In this document: in pieces, positions 24,806-32,874 of the stretch
Layout of the letters: each line of letters opens with the position of its first letter
Position numbering within the stretch: the stretch's first letter is position 1
Source: Clostridia bacterium
Lineage (GTDB): Bacteria > Bacillota > Clostridia > Oscillospirales > CAG-272
Direction: 5' to 3'
DNA: 47,463 bases
NCBI GenBank assembly: GCA_017463065.1
Contig: JAFTPX010000016.1
Coordinates: 1 to 47,463 of the forward strand
The notes under the pieces: generated by a model
Database searches by the model: none
The model's input: the letters and a program-made list of their open reading frames with translations, nothing else
Told to the model about the DNA's origin: nothing
Position numbers and translations under genes: made by a program

Positions 24806-26055
24806 TGAAGCAAGGCTATTCACAGATGAAATGCGGTCTGGTCGGCGAGCATCTGGGTCACAGCTTTTCACCGATGATTCACGCGCAGATGGCGGATTAT
24901 CCCTATGATCTGGTGGAGCTGACCCCCGAGGAGGTGGGAAGCTTCGTAAAAAATGGCGGCTACGACGCCTTTAACGTGACCATTCCCTATAAGCAGACCG
25001 TCATTCCCTTCCTTGACGGAATCTCTCCCGAGGCGGAGCGGATCGGAGCGGTGAACACGGTGGTGCGCCGTCCCGACGGCAAGCTCTGGGGCTACAACAC
25101 CGACTATTTCGGCTTTGACGGAATGCTGACCGCCTCAGGCGTGGACGTGCGAGACAAAAAAGCCTTGGTCCTCGGCAGCGGCGGCGCGTCCTTGACGGTT
25201 TGCGCCGTGCTTCGGGATCGAGGTGTCCGTGAGCTTGTAGTCGTTGGCAGACGCTTGGAAAACAACTACGACAATCTTGACCGTCATTTCGATGCGGAGG
25301 TGATCGTCAATACCACCCCCGTGGGGATGTATCCCAACAACGGACAAACCCTTCTGGATCTGAACCGCTTCCCCAACTGTCAAGGGGTACTGGACGTGAT
25401 CTATAATCCCGCACGAACCGCTCTGCTTCTGGATGCGGAGGCGAGGGGGATCCCCTGTATCAACGGACTGTATATGCTGGTGGCTCAGGCGGTCAAGGCA
25501 TTTGAGCTCTTTACGGGAGACTCTGCCGAGGAGGGGGTGATCGACTTCATCACCAAGCAGATCGAAGCCGACACCAAAAACGTAATCCTCATCGGCATGC
25601 CCGGTTGCGGAAAAAGCTCGGTGGGCAAGCTATTGGCGGACAAAATGAGTCGTCCCTTCTACGATGCCGACACCGAATTTGGCGCCATGCACAACATGAC
25701 CCCCGCCGAGGCCATCGAAGCCCTCGGGGAGGAACGCTTCCGTGAAATGGAGCACGAGGTACTGGTCGCTCTCGGTAAGCTGAGCGGCACGGTCATTGCC
25801 TGCGGCGGCGGTGCGGTAACCAAAGACTACAACTACGCCCCTCTGCACCAGAACGGCGTGATTATTTATTTGGAGCGGAAGCTTGCCAAGCTGGCAAAGG
25901 ACGGCAGACCCATCTCACAGCGAACCTCCCTCGAGACGCTCTACAACGCCCGTAAAGCCTCCTACGAGCGATTTGCGGACATTCGGATTGAGAGCACCGA
26001 GATCAAGGAGAAAACTGCTGAGATGATGTTAAAACGGCTCTCAGAGCGCATCTGA
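24805..26055 (+). CDS. aroE/aroK: Shikimate dehydrogenase - shikimate kinase fusion
   Basis: 416 residues. Residues 1-250 are AroE: CGLVGEHLGHSFSPMIH for shikimate binding, catalytic Lys63 in NVTIPYKQTV, Asp100 in NTDYFGF, and the NADP fold VLGSGGASLTV. Residues about 257-416 are shikimate kinase: Walker A GMPGCGKSS (264-272), the metal Asp in YDADTEF, the shikimate Arg in ERFREME and CGGGAV. It thus performs two consecutive steps, 3-dehydroshikimate to shikimate to shikimate 3-phosphate, in one chain. No frame break separates the halves, so it is a true fusion. It starts at the last base of pheA; aroQ follows 28 nt later. Confidence 0.94.
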   Translation: MKQGYSQMKCGLVGEHLGHSFSPMIHAQMADYPYDLVELTPEEVGSFVKNGGYDAFNVTIPYKQTVIPFLDGISPEAERIGAVNTVVRRPDGKLWGYNTDYFGFDGMLTASGVDVRDKKALVLGSGGASLTVCAVLRDRGVRELVVVGRRLENNYDNLDRHFDAEVIVNTTPVGMYPNNGQTLLDLNRFPNCQGVLDVIYNPARTALLLDAEARGIPCINGLYMLVAQAVKAFELFTGDSAEEGVIDFITKQIEADTKNVILIGMPGCGKSSVGKLLADKMSRPFYDADTEFGAMHNMTPAEAIEALGEERFREMEHEVLVALGKLSGTVIACGGGAVTKDYNYAPLHQNGVIIYLERKLAKLAKDGRPISQRTSLETLYNARKASYERFADIRIESTEIKEKTAEMMLKRLSERI

Positions 26056-26083
26056 GGATTCTATCAAGAGAAAGGAATGTACA

Positions 26084-26506
26084 ATGAAGCTTTTGGTTAT
26101 TAACGGACCAAATTTAAATATGCTGGGCATTCGTGAGCCCACCATCTACGGCAAGCAGGATTTCGCCGCTCTGCAGGATTACATCCGCGCCTCGGCAAAG
26201 GAGCTGGGACATACGGTCACCCTTTTTCAATCCAATCACGAGGGAGAGCTCGTGGACGTGATCCAAGCGGCGTACGGAGTGTACGAGGGCATCATCATCA
26301 ATCCCGCCGCCTACACTCACACCAGCGTGGCAATCCTTGATGCCCTGAAGGCAGTGGGCATTCCCACGGTGGAGGTTCACCTCTCCAACATTCAAACCCG
26401 TGAGGAATTCCGCAAGCGCTCCTACGTGTCCATGGTCGCCGTCAAGACGATCTGCGGACTGGGCTTTGAGGGCTACCGCAAGGCGTTGGACTATTTCGCA
26501 AAATAA
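26084..26506 (+). CDS. aroQ: 3-Dehydroquinate dehydratase, type II
   Basis: 140 residues, the small dodecameric type II enzyme. Begins MKLLVINGPNLNMLGIREP, with the catalytic Tyr in the following IYGKQDF, QSNHEGELVDVI, IINPAAYTHTSVAILDAL and VEVHLSNIQTREEFRKRSY. AAAGGAAT precedes the ATG. It completes the set of common-pathway enzymes in the cluster. azlC follows 23 nt later. Confidence 0.96.
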   Translation: MKLLVINGPNLNMLGIREPTIYGKQDFAALQDYIRASAKELGHTVTLFQSNHEGELVDVIQAAYGVYEGIIINPAAYTHTSVAILDALKAVGIPTVEVHLSNIQTREEFRKRSYVSMVAVKTICGLGFEGYRKALDYFAK

Positions 26507-26529
26507 GGAAAAGCAAGAAGGAAAACATC

Positions 26530-27249
26530 GTGAATCGCAGAAAATGGTTTCTTCGGGGCATGAAGTCGGGTATCCCCATCTCTCTTGGATACTTTGCCGT
26601 TTCCATCGCCCTTGGCATTACCGCAAAAAAAGCGGGGCTCCACTCCCTGCAAGCCGCTCTGACCAGTCTACTGATCAACGCCTCCGCGGGAGAATACGCG
26701 GGCTTTGCCCTGATCGCCGTGGGAGCGAGCTATCTGGAGGTGCTTTTGATGGAGGCGGTGGCAAACGCCCGATACCTCCTCATGTCCGCCGCCCTCAGTC
26801 AAAAGCTGAAGGCAGGGGTAAGTACGTGGCAGCGGCTTCTCTTGGGCTTTACCGTCACCGATGAGATTTTCGGGGTCTCCATTGCCCAGCCCGAGCCCCT
26901 CGACCCTTTCTTTACATACGGCACCTTTTGCGTAGCGACGGCGGGGTGGACAATCGGTACCTTTGTGGGTGCCGTCCTCGGGGACGTGCTTCCCTTGCGT
27001 CTGCTCAGTGCCCTGAGCGTAGGGCTTTACGGTATGTTTATCTCGGTCTTTGTTCCCGAGGCACGGAAGAATCGGGTGGTTGCGGTCTTGGTTGCCGTCA
27101 GCTTTGGGTTAAGTCTTGCCTGTGAATCTCTCCCCGTGATCCGTGATATCTCGGAGGGGATCCGCATCATCGTTCTGACCGTGGTCATTTCTCTGGTTGC
27201 GGCGATCTGGCTCCCTATCCGCGAGGGTGAAGAGGAGGAACAGGCATGA
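26530..27249 (+). CDS. azlC: AzlC-type branched-chain amino acid exporter, large subunit
   Basis: 239 residues with about seven to eight membrane segments. The AzlC signature is the N-terminal GIPISLGYFAVSIALGITAKKAGL followed by LINASAGEYAGFALI and MEAVANARYLLMSAALSQKL. AzlCD exports branched-chain amino acids or their analogues (4-azaleucine resistance in Bacillus). GTG start at 26530 with AAGGAAA upstream. Attached to the end of the aromatic cluster, it could export aromatic or branched-chain amino acids; this is inference. The azlD ATG overlaps its stop by 4 nt. Confidence 0.92.
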   Translation: MNRRKWFLRGMKSGIPISLGYFAVSIALGITAKKAGLHSLQAALTSLLINASAGEYAGFALIAVGASYLEVLLMEAVANARYLLMSAALSQKLKAGVSTWQRLLLGFTVTDEIFGVSIAQPEPLDPFFTYGTFCVATAGWTIGTFVGAVLGDVLPLRLLSALSVGLYGMFISVFVPEARKNRVVAVLVAVSFGLSLACESLPVIRDISEGIRIIVLTVVISLVAAIWLPIREGEEEEQA

Positions 27250-27548
27250 ATATTTACATTTACATCGCTTGCATGGCAGGGGTCACCTATCTGATCCGTG
27301 TCCTTCCCCTGACCCTGATTCGCAAGGAGATCAAGAACAAGACCATCCGCTCCTTCCTCTACTACGTTCCCTACGTCACGTTGGCGGTGATGACCTTCCC
27401 GGCAATCCTGTCGGCGACCCAGACTCCCATTTCCGCCGGCATTGCGCTGATCATCGCGATCCTGCTGGCTTGGTTCGGACGGAGTCTGTTCCAGGTGGCG
27501 GTGATTTCCTGTGTGGCAGTCTTTCTTTTGGAACTGTTTTTGAAATAA
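27246..27548 (+). CDS. azlD: AzlD-type exporter, small subunit
   Basis: 100 residues, three to four membrane segments: IYIACMAGVTYLIRVLPLTLI carries the AzlD motif (TYxxRxLP), followed by SFLYYVPYVTLAVMTFPAIL. It is the obligate partner of AzlC. Overlap with azlC is ATGA. The aromatic cluster ends here with the terminator at 27566. Confidence 0.92.
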   Translation: MNIYIYIACMAGVTYLIRVLPLTLIRKEIKNKTIRSFLYYVPYVTLAVMTFPAILSATQTPISAGIALIIAILLAWFGRSLFQVAVISCVAVFLLELFLK

Positions 27549-27565
27549 GGCGCGGAGCATCCTCA

Positions 27566-27597
27566 CGCCCAAGCGGTTGCTTGGGCGTTTCTTCCTT
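27566..27597 (+). terminator. Intrinsic terminator of the aromatic cluster
   Basis: CGCCCAAGC (27566-27574) pairs with GCTTGGGCG (27579-27587) around GGTT, followed by TTTCTTCCTTT. Confidence 0.85.
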
Positions 27598-27602
27598 TCT
27601 CA

Positions 27603-27620
27603 TGATCATGATCATGATCA
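27603..27620. repeat. Three tandem TGATCA palindromes
   Basis: TGATCATGATCATGATCA reads the same on both strands and directly follows the cluster terminator. No function recognised. Confidence 0.6.
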
Positions 27621-27731
27621 GCTTTTTTCTTTTTGAAAAAACCGTTTATTTTTTAGCTTTATCGGAAAAACGATAGTTTTTTTACTTTTCTGGATTTTAC
27701 GTCGGGATGCTTAAAAACCCAAGTGCGGGGC

Positions 27732-27760
27732 TTGACAAGACCGTTTTTTTGTGATACAAT
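27732..27760 (+). promoter_or_regulatory. Promoter of the lysyl-tRNA synthetase gene
   Basis: TTGACA (27732-27737), 17-nt spacer ending TTTTGTGA, TACAAT (27755-27760). The leader is about 45 nt, too short for a T-box. Confidence 0.8.
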
Positions 27761-27810
27761 ATGATATTATGGAATGGAATTGATTGAATTTTAAAATAAA
27801 GGAGTCCATC

Positions 27811-29859
27811 ATGCACTGGTCAGAAGAAATTGCAGAAAAGATCATCGCCAGAGATCCCGACAAAGAGGAATACGTATGCGCCGCAGGCGTCAGCCCCTCA
27901 GGATCGGTTCACATCGGAAACTTCCGTGACTTTGCCACCCCGTGGTTTGTGGTAAAGGCGCTTCAAAAGAAAGGAAAAAAAGCAAAGCTGCTGGTTTCCT
28001 GGGATGAATTCGACCGTTGCCGCAAGATTCCCGCCAACGTACAGGCTGTTGTGGGAAGCGACTACGACAAATACATCGGCTGCCCCTACGTGGATATTCC
28101 CGACCCTTGGGGCTGTCACGAAAATTATGCGCAGCACTTCGAGGAGGAATTCCTCAAGGGCATCGAGCCATTCGGTATGAAGCTGGACTGCCGCTATCAG
28201 GCAGAAATGTACCGCTCGGGCAAATACACTAAGGACATCATCGAGGCAATCCGCAAGAGAGGCGAAATCTTCGAGATTCTCGACTCCTTCAAGACCAAGG
28301 ATACCTCCAAGTCCGAGGAGGAGCTGAAGGCGGAGCGCGACGCCGAGAAGGCGGCTTACTCTCCCGTTAGTATCTTTTGCCCCGAATGTCACACCGACTT
28401 CACCAAGATTACCGCCTTCTCCGAGGACGGAACCGAGGCAGATTACACCTGCCGTTGCGGTCATAGCGGTCACTTCAACTTCCTTGAGAACTTCAACTGC
28501 AAGCTGGGTTGGAAGGTCGACTGGGCAATGCGTTGGAGATACGAGCAGGTTGACTTTGAACCGGGCGGAAAGGATCACGCCGCTCCCACGGGCTCTTACA
28601 GCAACTCCAAGATCATTTCCAAACGGATCTTCGGTTATGACGCTCCCCTGTTCCAAGGCTACGAGTTTATCGGTATCAAGGGAATGACGGGTAAAATGTC
28701 CTCTTCCTCGGGTCTGAATCTGACCCCCGATACCCTGCTCAAGCTCTATCAGCCTGAGGTTCTTCTGTGGCTCTACGCCAAAACCGATCCCACCAAGGCA
28801 TTCGACATTTGCTTTGACGACGGCATTCTTCGCCAGTATTTTGAGTTTGACAAGATGCTGACCGACTGCCGCGAGGGCAAAGCAAACGAAATCACGCGGG
28901 ATATTCTTTACAACTGTCACATCGAGGGTCGTGAGCTTGCCACCGTTCCCATGGCGCTTCTGGTACAGATGGGCTCCGTGGTCAACTTCAACATCCCCAT
29001 GCTGGAGACCGTATTTGAGAAGATCGGCACTCCCTACAAGGAATCCGACTTCGCCGACCGTTTGATGCGTGCCAAGTTCTGGCTGGAGCAGTGCGCCCCC
29101 GATCAGGTCAACCGTCTGCGCGTGACCCGTAACTGGGAGGTCTACAACACTCTGGACGAAAAAGAGCAGAGGGCGATCCGGCAGCTTCACGGTTATATTG
29201 CCACAGGTGGCTACACACTGGACGAGCTCAATTCCGAGCTGTACGCCATCCCAAAGCGTATCTATGGCGCGGATCTGTCCGACAAGGAGCTGAAGGGCGT
29301 ACAAGGCACCTTCTTCAAGAACGTATACAAGCTTCTCATCGACAAGGAAAGAGGTCCGAGACTGTACCTCTTCCTCTATGCCATTGAGTCGGAAAAATAC
29401 GTGGGACTTCTGGACTTCTCCTATCCTCAGACCGAGGAAGAGCTCCGCGCCGATCACCCTGAGGAAACCTGCTGTCCCGAGGCGGAAGCGCAAGAGGTGG
29501 ATCGCACCCCCGATCCCGTCGAGCCCGTCAAGGAGCAGGCCACCATCGACGACTTCGGACGGATCGATTTGCGCGTCTGCAAAATTCTCAAGGCAGAGGG
29601 CGTACGCAAGTCTCACTCCTGCCTGAAGCTCACGCTGGACGACGGCATCGGCGAGCGGGTCATCATGTCCTCCATCAAAGAGGAATACTCCCCCGAGCAG
29701 CTGATCGGCAGAAAGATCATCGTCATTGCCAACCTGAAGCCCAACCGAATCTGCAACGTCAACTCCCAAGGCATGCTTCTCGCCGCTACCAATAACGCCT
29801 GCGGCTGTCAGATCATCTTTGTGGACGATTCTGTTCCCACGGGTACGCAGATCAAATAA
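27811..29859 (+). CDS. lysK: Class I lysyl-tRNA synthetase with C-terminal tRNA-binding OB domain
   Basis: 682 residues. Charges tRNA-Lys, but with the class I (archaeal-type) fold and not the usual bacterial class II LysS. HIGH motif: PSGSVHIGN (residues 29-37). KMSKS-type motif: GKMSSSSG near residue 295. A Cys/His set CPECH...CRCGH lies about 190-220. From about residue 578 a second domain starts, DFGRIDLRVCKILKAEGV...RKIIVIANLKPNRICNVNSQGMLLAA, an EMAPII/Trbp111-type OB fold normally found at the end of MetRS; an acidic linker joins the two. Start chosen at the ATG 27811 behind AAAGGAG; an in-frame TTG at 27784 has no SD. Confidence 0.92.
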   Translation: MHWSEEIAEKIIARDPDKEEYVCAAGVSPSGSVHIGNFRDFATPWFVVKALQKKGKKAKLLVSWDEFDRCRKIPANVQAVVGSDYDKYIGCPYVDIPDPWGCHENYAQHFEEEFLKGIEPFGMKLDCRYQAEMYRSGKYTKDIIEAIRKRGEIFEILDSFKTKDTSKSEEELKAERDAEKAAYSPVSIFCPECHTDFTKITAFSEDGTEADYTCRCGHSGHFNFLENFNCKLGWKVDWAMRWRYEQVDFEPGGKDHAAPTGSYSNSKIISKRIFGYDAPLFQGYEFIGIKGMTGKMSSSSGLNLTPDTLLKLYQPEVLLWLYAKTDPTKAFDICFDDGILRQYFEFDKMLTDCREGKANEITRDILYNCHIEGRELATVPMALLVQMGSVVNFNIPMLETVFEKIGTPYKESDFADRLMRAKFWLEQCAPDQVNRLRVTRNWEVYNTLDEKEQRAIRQLHGYIATGGYTLDELNSELYAIPKRIYGADLSDKELKGVQGTFFKNVYKLLIDKERGPRLYLFLYAIESEKYVGLLDFSYPQTEEELRADHPEETCCPEAEAQEVDRTPDPVEPVKEQATIDDFGRIDLRVCKILKAEGVRKSHSCLKLTLDDGIGERVIMSSIKEEYSPEQLIGRKIIVIANLKPNRICNVNSQGMLLAATNNACGCQIIFVDDSVPTGTQIK

Positions 29860-29862
29860 GAA

Positions 29863-29903
29863 ATCGCCGCCTCCATCGTTGGATGGAGACGGCGATCTTT
29901 TTT
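29863..29903. terminator. Terminator of lysK, probably bidirectional
   Basis: ATCGCC and CTCCATC pair with GATGGAG and GGCGAT (29863-29896) followed by CTTTTTT. On the minus strand TTCTTATTT follows the same stem, which would serve the converging lipoprotein gene. Confidence 0.8.
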
Positions 29904-29917
29904 GAAGTTTCAGCCGT

Positions 29918-30919
29918 TTAATTCGGGGCTTCTGTATAAGAGGATTGCGTAACCGAATACGGGGTTTGGATCGAATTGGTTACCGCTTCCTTGATGGCGG
30001 GCAAATTATTTTTTAAGGCGGAGTAATTGATAGGAACCCATTTTACTGATTCCACCGACCGTCCCGTAATGGCGGCAAACCACGTCAGGCTGGCGGTATA
30101 TCTACCGATTCCCTTATGCAAGTGATAGCCGTCACGGGTTATCGTGTCTCCCACGTAAGAGCTACGGAGATTTTGCAGGGCGGTTCCGCTGGGAATCACG
30201 CCTTGAACCAGCGTATTTGTGGTTACCGTAGACTGAACGGTTTCGGTGATATTCTGATACATGGTCATTTGGTTTTTTTGGTAATTTACAAATTCCTTAT
30301 GAGTGCTATTCTGCGCATACGCCCACGTCATATGCCAGATAATTTCCGCGTTTTCGTTGGTTTTGTTCGTGTCGATCCACTCGAGGATCTTTGTCAGATT
30401 ACCGTACGTGGTCGGCCGTCCGCTGCTTCCGCTCGCCTGCTGAATGGTAATCACGTCCCATTCTTCGTCCGCAATCGCGGTCTGCACGCTGACGCTTGCG
30501 GTCGACACCCATTTTCCAGTGGTATTTTTATAGTACGTATACGCATTGGTCTTATTGGAAATGTTGTTCCAATGAGTATCCAGTGTACATCCTCCGATAT
30601 ACAGATTTCCCAGCACGATGGTTTCGATTCCCTGATCGTCGCAGATATTCCACAAATACTCCATTCCGTCCACGCTGAAGCTGTTTCCGATAGCGAGAAC
30701 CTTTAAGGAGTCCTTATACTTGATTTCCTTCGTGGGCTCGGTTTCTTCCGTTGTCGTCTGCTCTTCCTCAACGGTGGTTTCTTCCGTGGTCGTTTCCGTG
30801 GACGTTTCGGAACTCGTTTCCTCCGATTCCGTCGTTGTCTCCGCTCCGCATCCAACCATAGAAAGCAAAAGTGCCAATATCAACAGGAGCGGCGTAATTT
30901 TTTGTATGTAGCGTTTCAT
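29918..30919 (-). CDS. Secreted lipoprotein, DUF4886 / SGNH-hydrolase-like
   Basis: 333 residues. Lipoprotein signal with the lipidated Cys at 24 (LLLSMVGCGAE), then a Thr/Glu/Ser-only spacer (about residues 27-62), then a globular domain starting LKVLAIGNSFSVDGMEYL. GNSFS is SGNH block I with the nucleophilic Ser; GGCTLDTHW and ITIQQASGSSG are blocks II/III; DGYHLHKGIGRY carries the catalytic Asp and His. This is the DUF4886 family, probable esterases or glycan deacetylases at the cell surface; the substrate is unknown. AAAGGAG precedes the ATG. Monocistronic. Confidence 0.85.
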   Translation of the reverse strand: MKRYIQKITPLLLILALLLSMVGCGAETTTESEETSSETSTETTTEETTVEEEQTTTEETEPTKEIKYKDSLKVLAIGNSFSVDGMEYLWNICDDQGIETIVLGNLYIGGCTLDTHWNNISNKTNAYTYYKNTTGKWVSTASVSVQTAIADEEWDVITIQQASGSSGRPTTYGNLTKILEWIDTNKTNENAEIIWHMTWAYAQNSTHKEFVNYQKNQMTMYQNITETVQSTVTTNTLVQGVIPSGTALQNLRSSYVGDTITRDGYHLHKGIGRYTASLTWFAAITGRSVESVKWVPINYSALKNNLPAIKEAVTNSIQTPYSVTQSSYTEAPN

Positions 30920-30959
30920 TCTTCTTTACTCCTTTGTTCAAAATAGAATCCTTACACTA

Positions 30960-30988
30960 ATTATAGCAAAGGATAGAGAGCTTGTAAA
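30960..30988 (-). promoter_or_regulatory. Promoter of the SGNH-like lipoprotein
   Basis: Minus-strand TTTACA (30988-30983), 17 nt, TATAAT (30965-30960). Confidence 0.75.
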
Positions 30989-31037
30989 GAATGAACTATC
31001 ATCCAGTGCTATACGCGGAAAGTTATAGTGAAACCCG

Positions 31038-31592
31038 TCAGTTTACCGACAGGGTACGAAAGACCGCTCCGTCCTCCAAGCGGCAGAAGGAGAAGGTTCG
31101 GTTCTCATACAACAGGTAGCTCTTGGGAGAGCCCTCCTTGGGAATGGAGACCGAGCCGGGATTGAGATAGAGGGTTCCAGCGCCAAAGGGCTCTGCCGCG
31201 GGGACGTGGGTATGTCCGTGCAACAGAACGTCCCCCTTTTTCAAGGGTGGGGGGTTGGTGGTGTTGTGCGTATGTCCGTGGGTCACAAAAAACGTCAGTC
31301 CGTCCGCCGACAAAAAGGCGTAATCCGCCAGTATGGGAAAGGAAAGAACCATCTGATCCACCTCGGTATCGCAATTTCCTCTTACGCAAAGAAGCTCGTC
31401 CCGCAGACCGTTAAGCAGCTCGATCACCTTCTTGGGCGCATATCCTGCGGGCAAATCGTTTCTCGGTCCGTGATAGAGGAGATCCCCGAGCAGGATCAGC
31501 TTTTCCGCCCCCGACTGCCGATACCGCTCTACCAGTCGGGTAGCGCATTCAAAATCCCCGTGAATATCCGAGGCGATCATCCATTTACTCAT
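31038..31592 (-). CDS. yfcE: YfcE-type metallophosphoesterase
   Basis: 184 residues. Calcineurin-like phosphodiesterase core with all metal motifs: ASDIHGD (8-14), LLGDLLYHGP, RGNCD, VTHGHTHN and LLHGHTHVP, closing with NPGSVSIPKEG. E. coli YfcE cleaves phosphodiesters in vitro; the natural substrate is unknown. The start overlaps the proA stop by 4 nt, so it is translated with proA. Last gene of the flavin reductase-proA-yfcE unit. Confidence 0.92.
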   Translation of the reverse strand: MSKWMIASDIHGDFECATRLVERYRQSGAEKLILLGDLLYHGPRNDLPAGYAPKKVIELLNGLRDELLCVRGNCDTEVDQMVLSFPILADYAFLSADGLTFFVTHGHTHNTTNPPPLKKGDVLLHGHTHVPAAEPFGAGTLYLNPGSVSIPKEGSPKSYLLYENRTFSFCRLEDGAVFRTLSVN

Positions 31593-32839
31593 CGAACCGC
31601 TCCGTTTCCTCTGATAAGATATTTTTCCGTAGTCAGGGCAGGCAGACCCATGGGTCCTCTGACGTGAAGCTTTTGGGTGGAGATACCGATCTCCGCGCCA
31701 AAGCCAAACTCCCCTCCGTCGGTAAACCGTGTGGAGGCGTTGACGTAGACCGCCGCTGAGTTGACCTCTGCCAAGAACCGTTCCGCCCGCTCCTCCGAGG
31801 CGGTCACGATTGCCTCGCTGTGACCCGTGCTGTATTGATTGACATGGGAAATAGCGTCGGACAAGGTATCCACCACCTTCACCGTCACGATATAATCGTT
31901 ATATTCGGTATAATAATCCTCCTCCGTGGCTTCTGTCGCGGTGGGAATCAGTACTCTCGTTCGGGCACAGCCGCGGATCTCCACGGCAAACCGCTCCAGC
32001 TCCTCATGCAAACGAGGCAGGAATTTTGCCGCCACACTGGCGTGAACCAGAATCGTCTCCACCGCGTTACAAACCGAAGGACGGGAGCATTTGGCGTTGA
32101 TGGCGATCTTCACCGCCATTTCCAGATCGGCATTCTCGTCCACAAACAGGTGACAGTTTCCCGCCCCCGTTTCAATGACGGGAACGGTAGCGTTTTCCAC
32201 CACGCTCTTGATCAGTCCCTTTCCGCCTCTGGGAATCAGCACGTCCACGTATCCGCGCATGGTCATCAGAATCTGGGCGCTTTCCCGCTCGGTGGATTCA
32301 ATCAGCTCCACCCCGTGAGGATCCAGATCACAGTCCTCCAATGCCCGTTTGATCAATCCGACGATGGCGGTATTGGTATGGATGGCTTCCTTTCCGCCGC
32401 GAAGAATCACCGCGTTGCCCGTCTTCAGGCAGAGAGCGGCGGAATCCACCGTCACGTTAGGACGTGCCTCGTAGATCATGGCGACCACGCCAAGGGGGAC
32501 CCGCACGCGGGAAATTTCCAGTCCCGACGGACGGGTCCACGTCTCTCCCTTCCCTACGGGATCCTCCAGCTTCACCAAGTCTCTGAGGGATTGACAGATC
32601 CCTTCGATTCGTTTTTCATTCAACGCCAATCGATCCAGCATGGTTTTGGCAACACCGTTGTCCTCCGCCTCCTCCAGATCCTTTTGGTTTTCCAGGATCA
32701 GCGCCTCGCGCTCCTCCTCCAACAGCTTGGCAATGCGCAAAAGCACGCCGTTTTTCGTTTCCGTATTTGCCAGAGCCAGACGTGCCGCCGCTTCCTTGGC
32801 GTTCATACACAACAGCTCGATTTCTTCCCGTAACGTCAT
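31589..32839 (-). CDS. proA: Glutamate-5-semialdehyde dehydrogenase
   Basis: 416 residues. Reduces gamma-glutamyl phosphate to glutamate-5-semialdehyde in proline synthesis. Blocks: RVPLGVVAMIYEARPNVTVD, KTGNAVILRGGKEAIHTN, IPRGGKGLI, the catalytic Cys in INAKCSRPSVCNAVETI, and STRFTDGGEFGFGAEIGIST with LHVRGPMGL. Full length. The partner glutamate 5-kinase (proB), normally adjacent, is not in this window. AAGGAG precedes the ATG at 32839; 35 nt separate it from the upstream flavin reductase gene. Confidence 0.95.
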   Translation of the reverse strand: MTLREEIELLCMNAKEAAARLALANTETKNGVLLRIAKLLEEEREALILENQKDLEEAEDNGVAKTMLDRLALNEKRIEGICQSLRDLVKLEDPVGKGETWTRPSGLEISRVRVPLGVVAMIYEARPNVTVDSAALCLKTGNAVILRGGKEAIHTNTAIVGLIKRALEDCDLDPHGVELIESTERESAQILMTMRGYVDVLIPRGGKGLIKSVVENATVPVIETGAGNCHLFVDENADLEMAVKIAINAKCSRPSVCNAVETILVHASVAAKFLPRLHEELERFAVEIRGCARTRVLIPTATEATEEDYYTEYNDYIVTVKVVDTLSDAISHVNQYSTGHSEAIVTASEERAERFLAEVNSAAVYVNASTRFTDGGEFGFGAEIGISTQKLHVRGPMGLPALTTEKYLIRGNGAVR

Positions 32840-32874
32840 GGTTGATTTGCTCCTTCTTTTTTCGGTTCTTTCTG

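Noticed and set aside
27555..27700. CRISPR array or tandem repeat locus at the TGATCA repeats
   Set aside because: Only three 6-bp units with no spacers; no cas genes anywhere in the window.
27898..29769. 623-codon minus-strand frame across the lysyl-tRNA synthetase gene
   Set aside because: Antisense shadow of the synthetase; no domain recognised.
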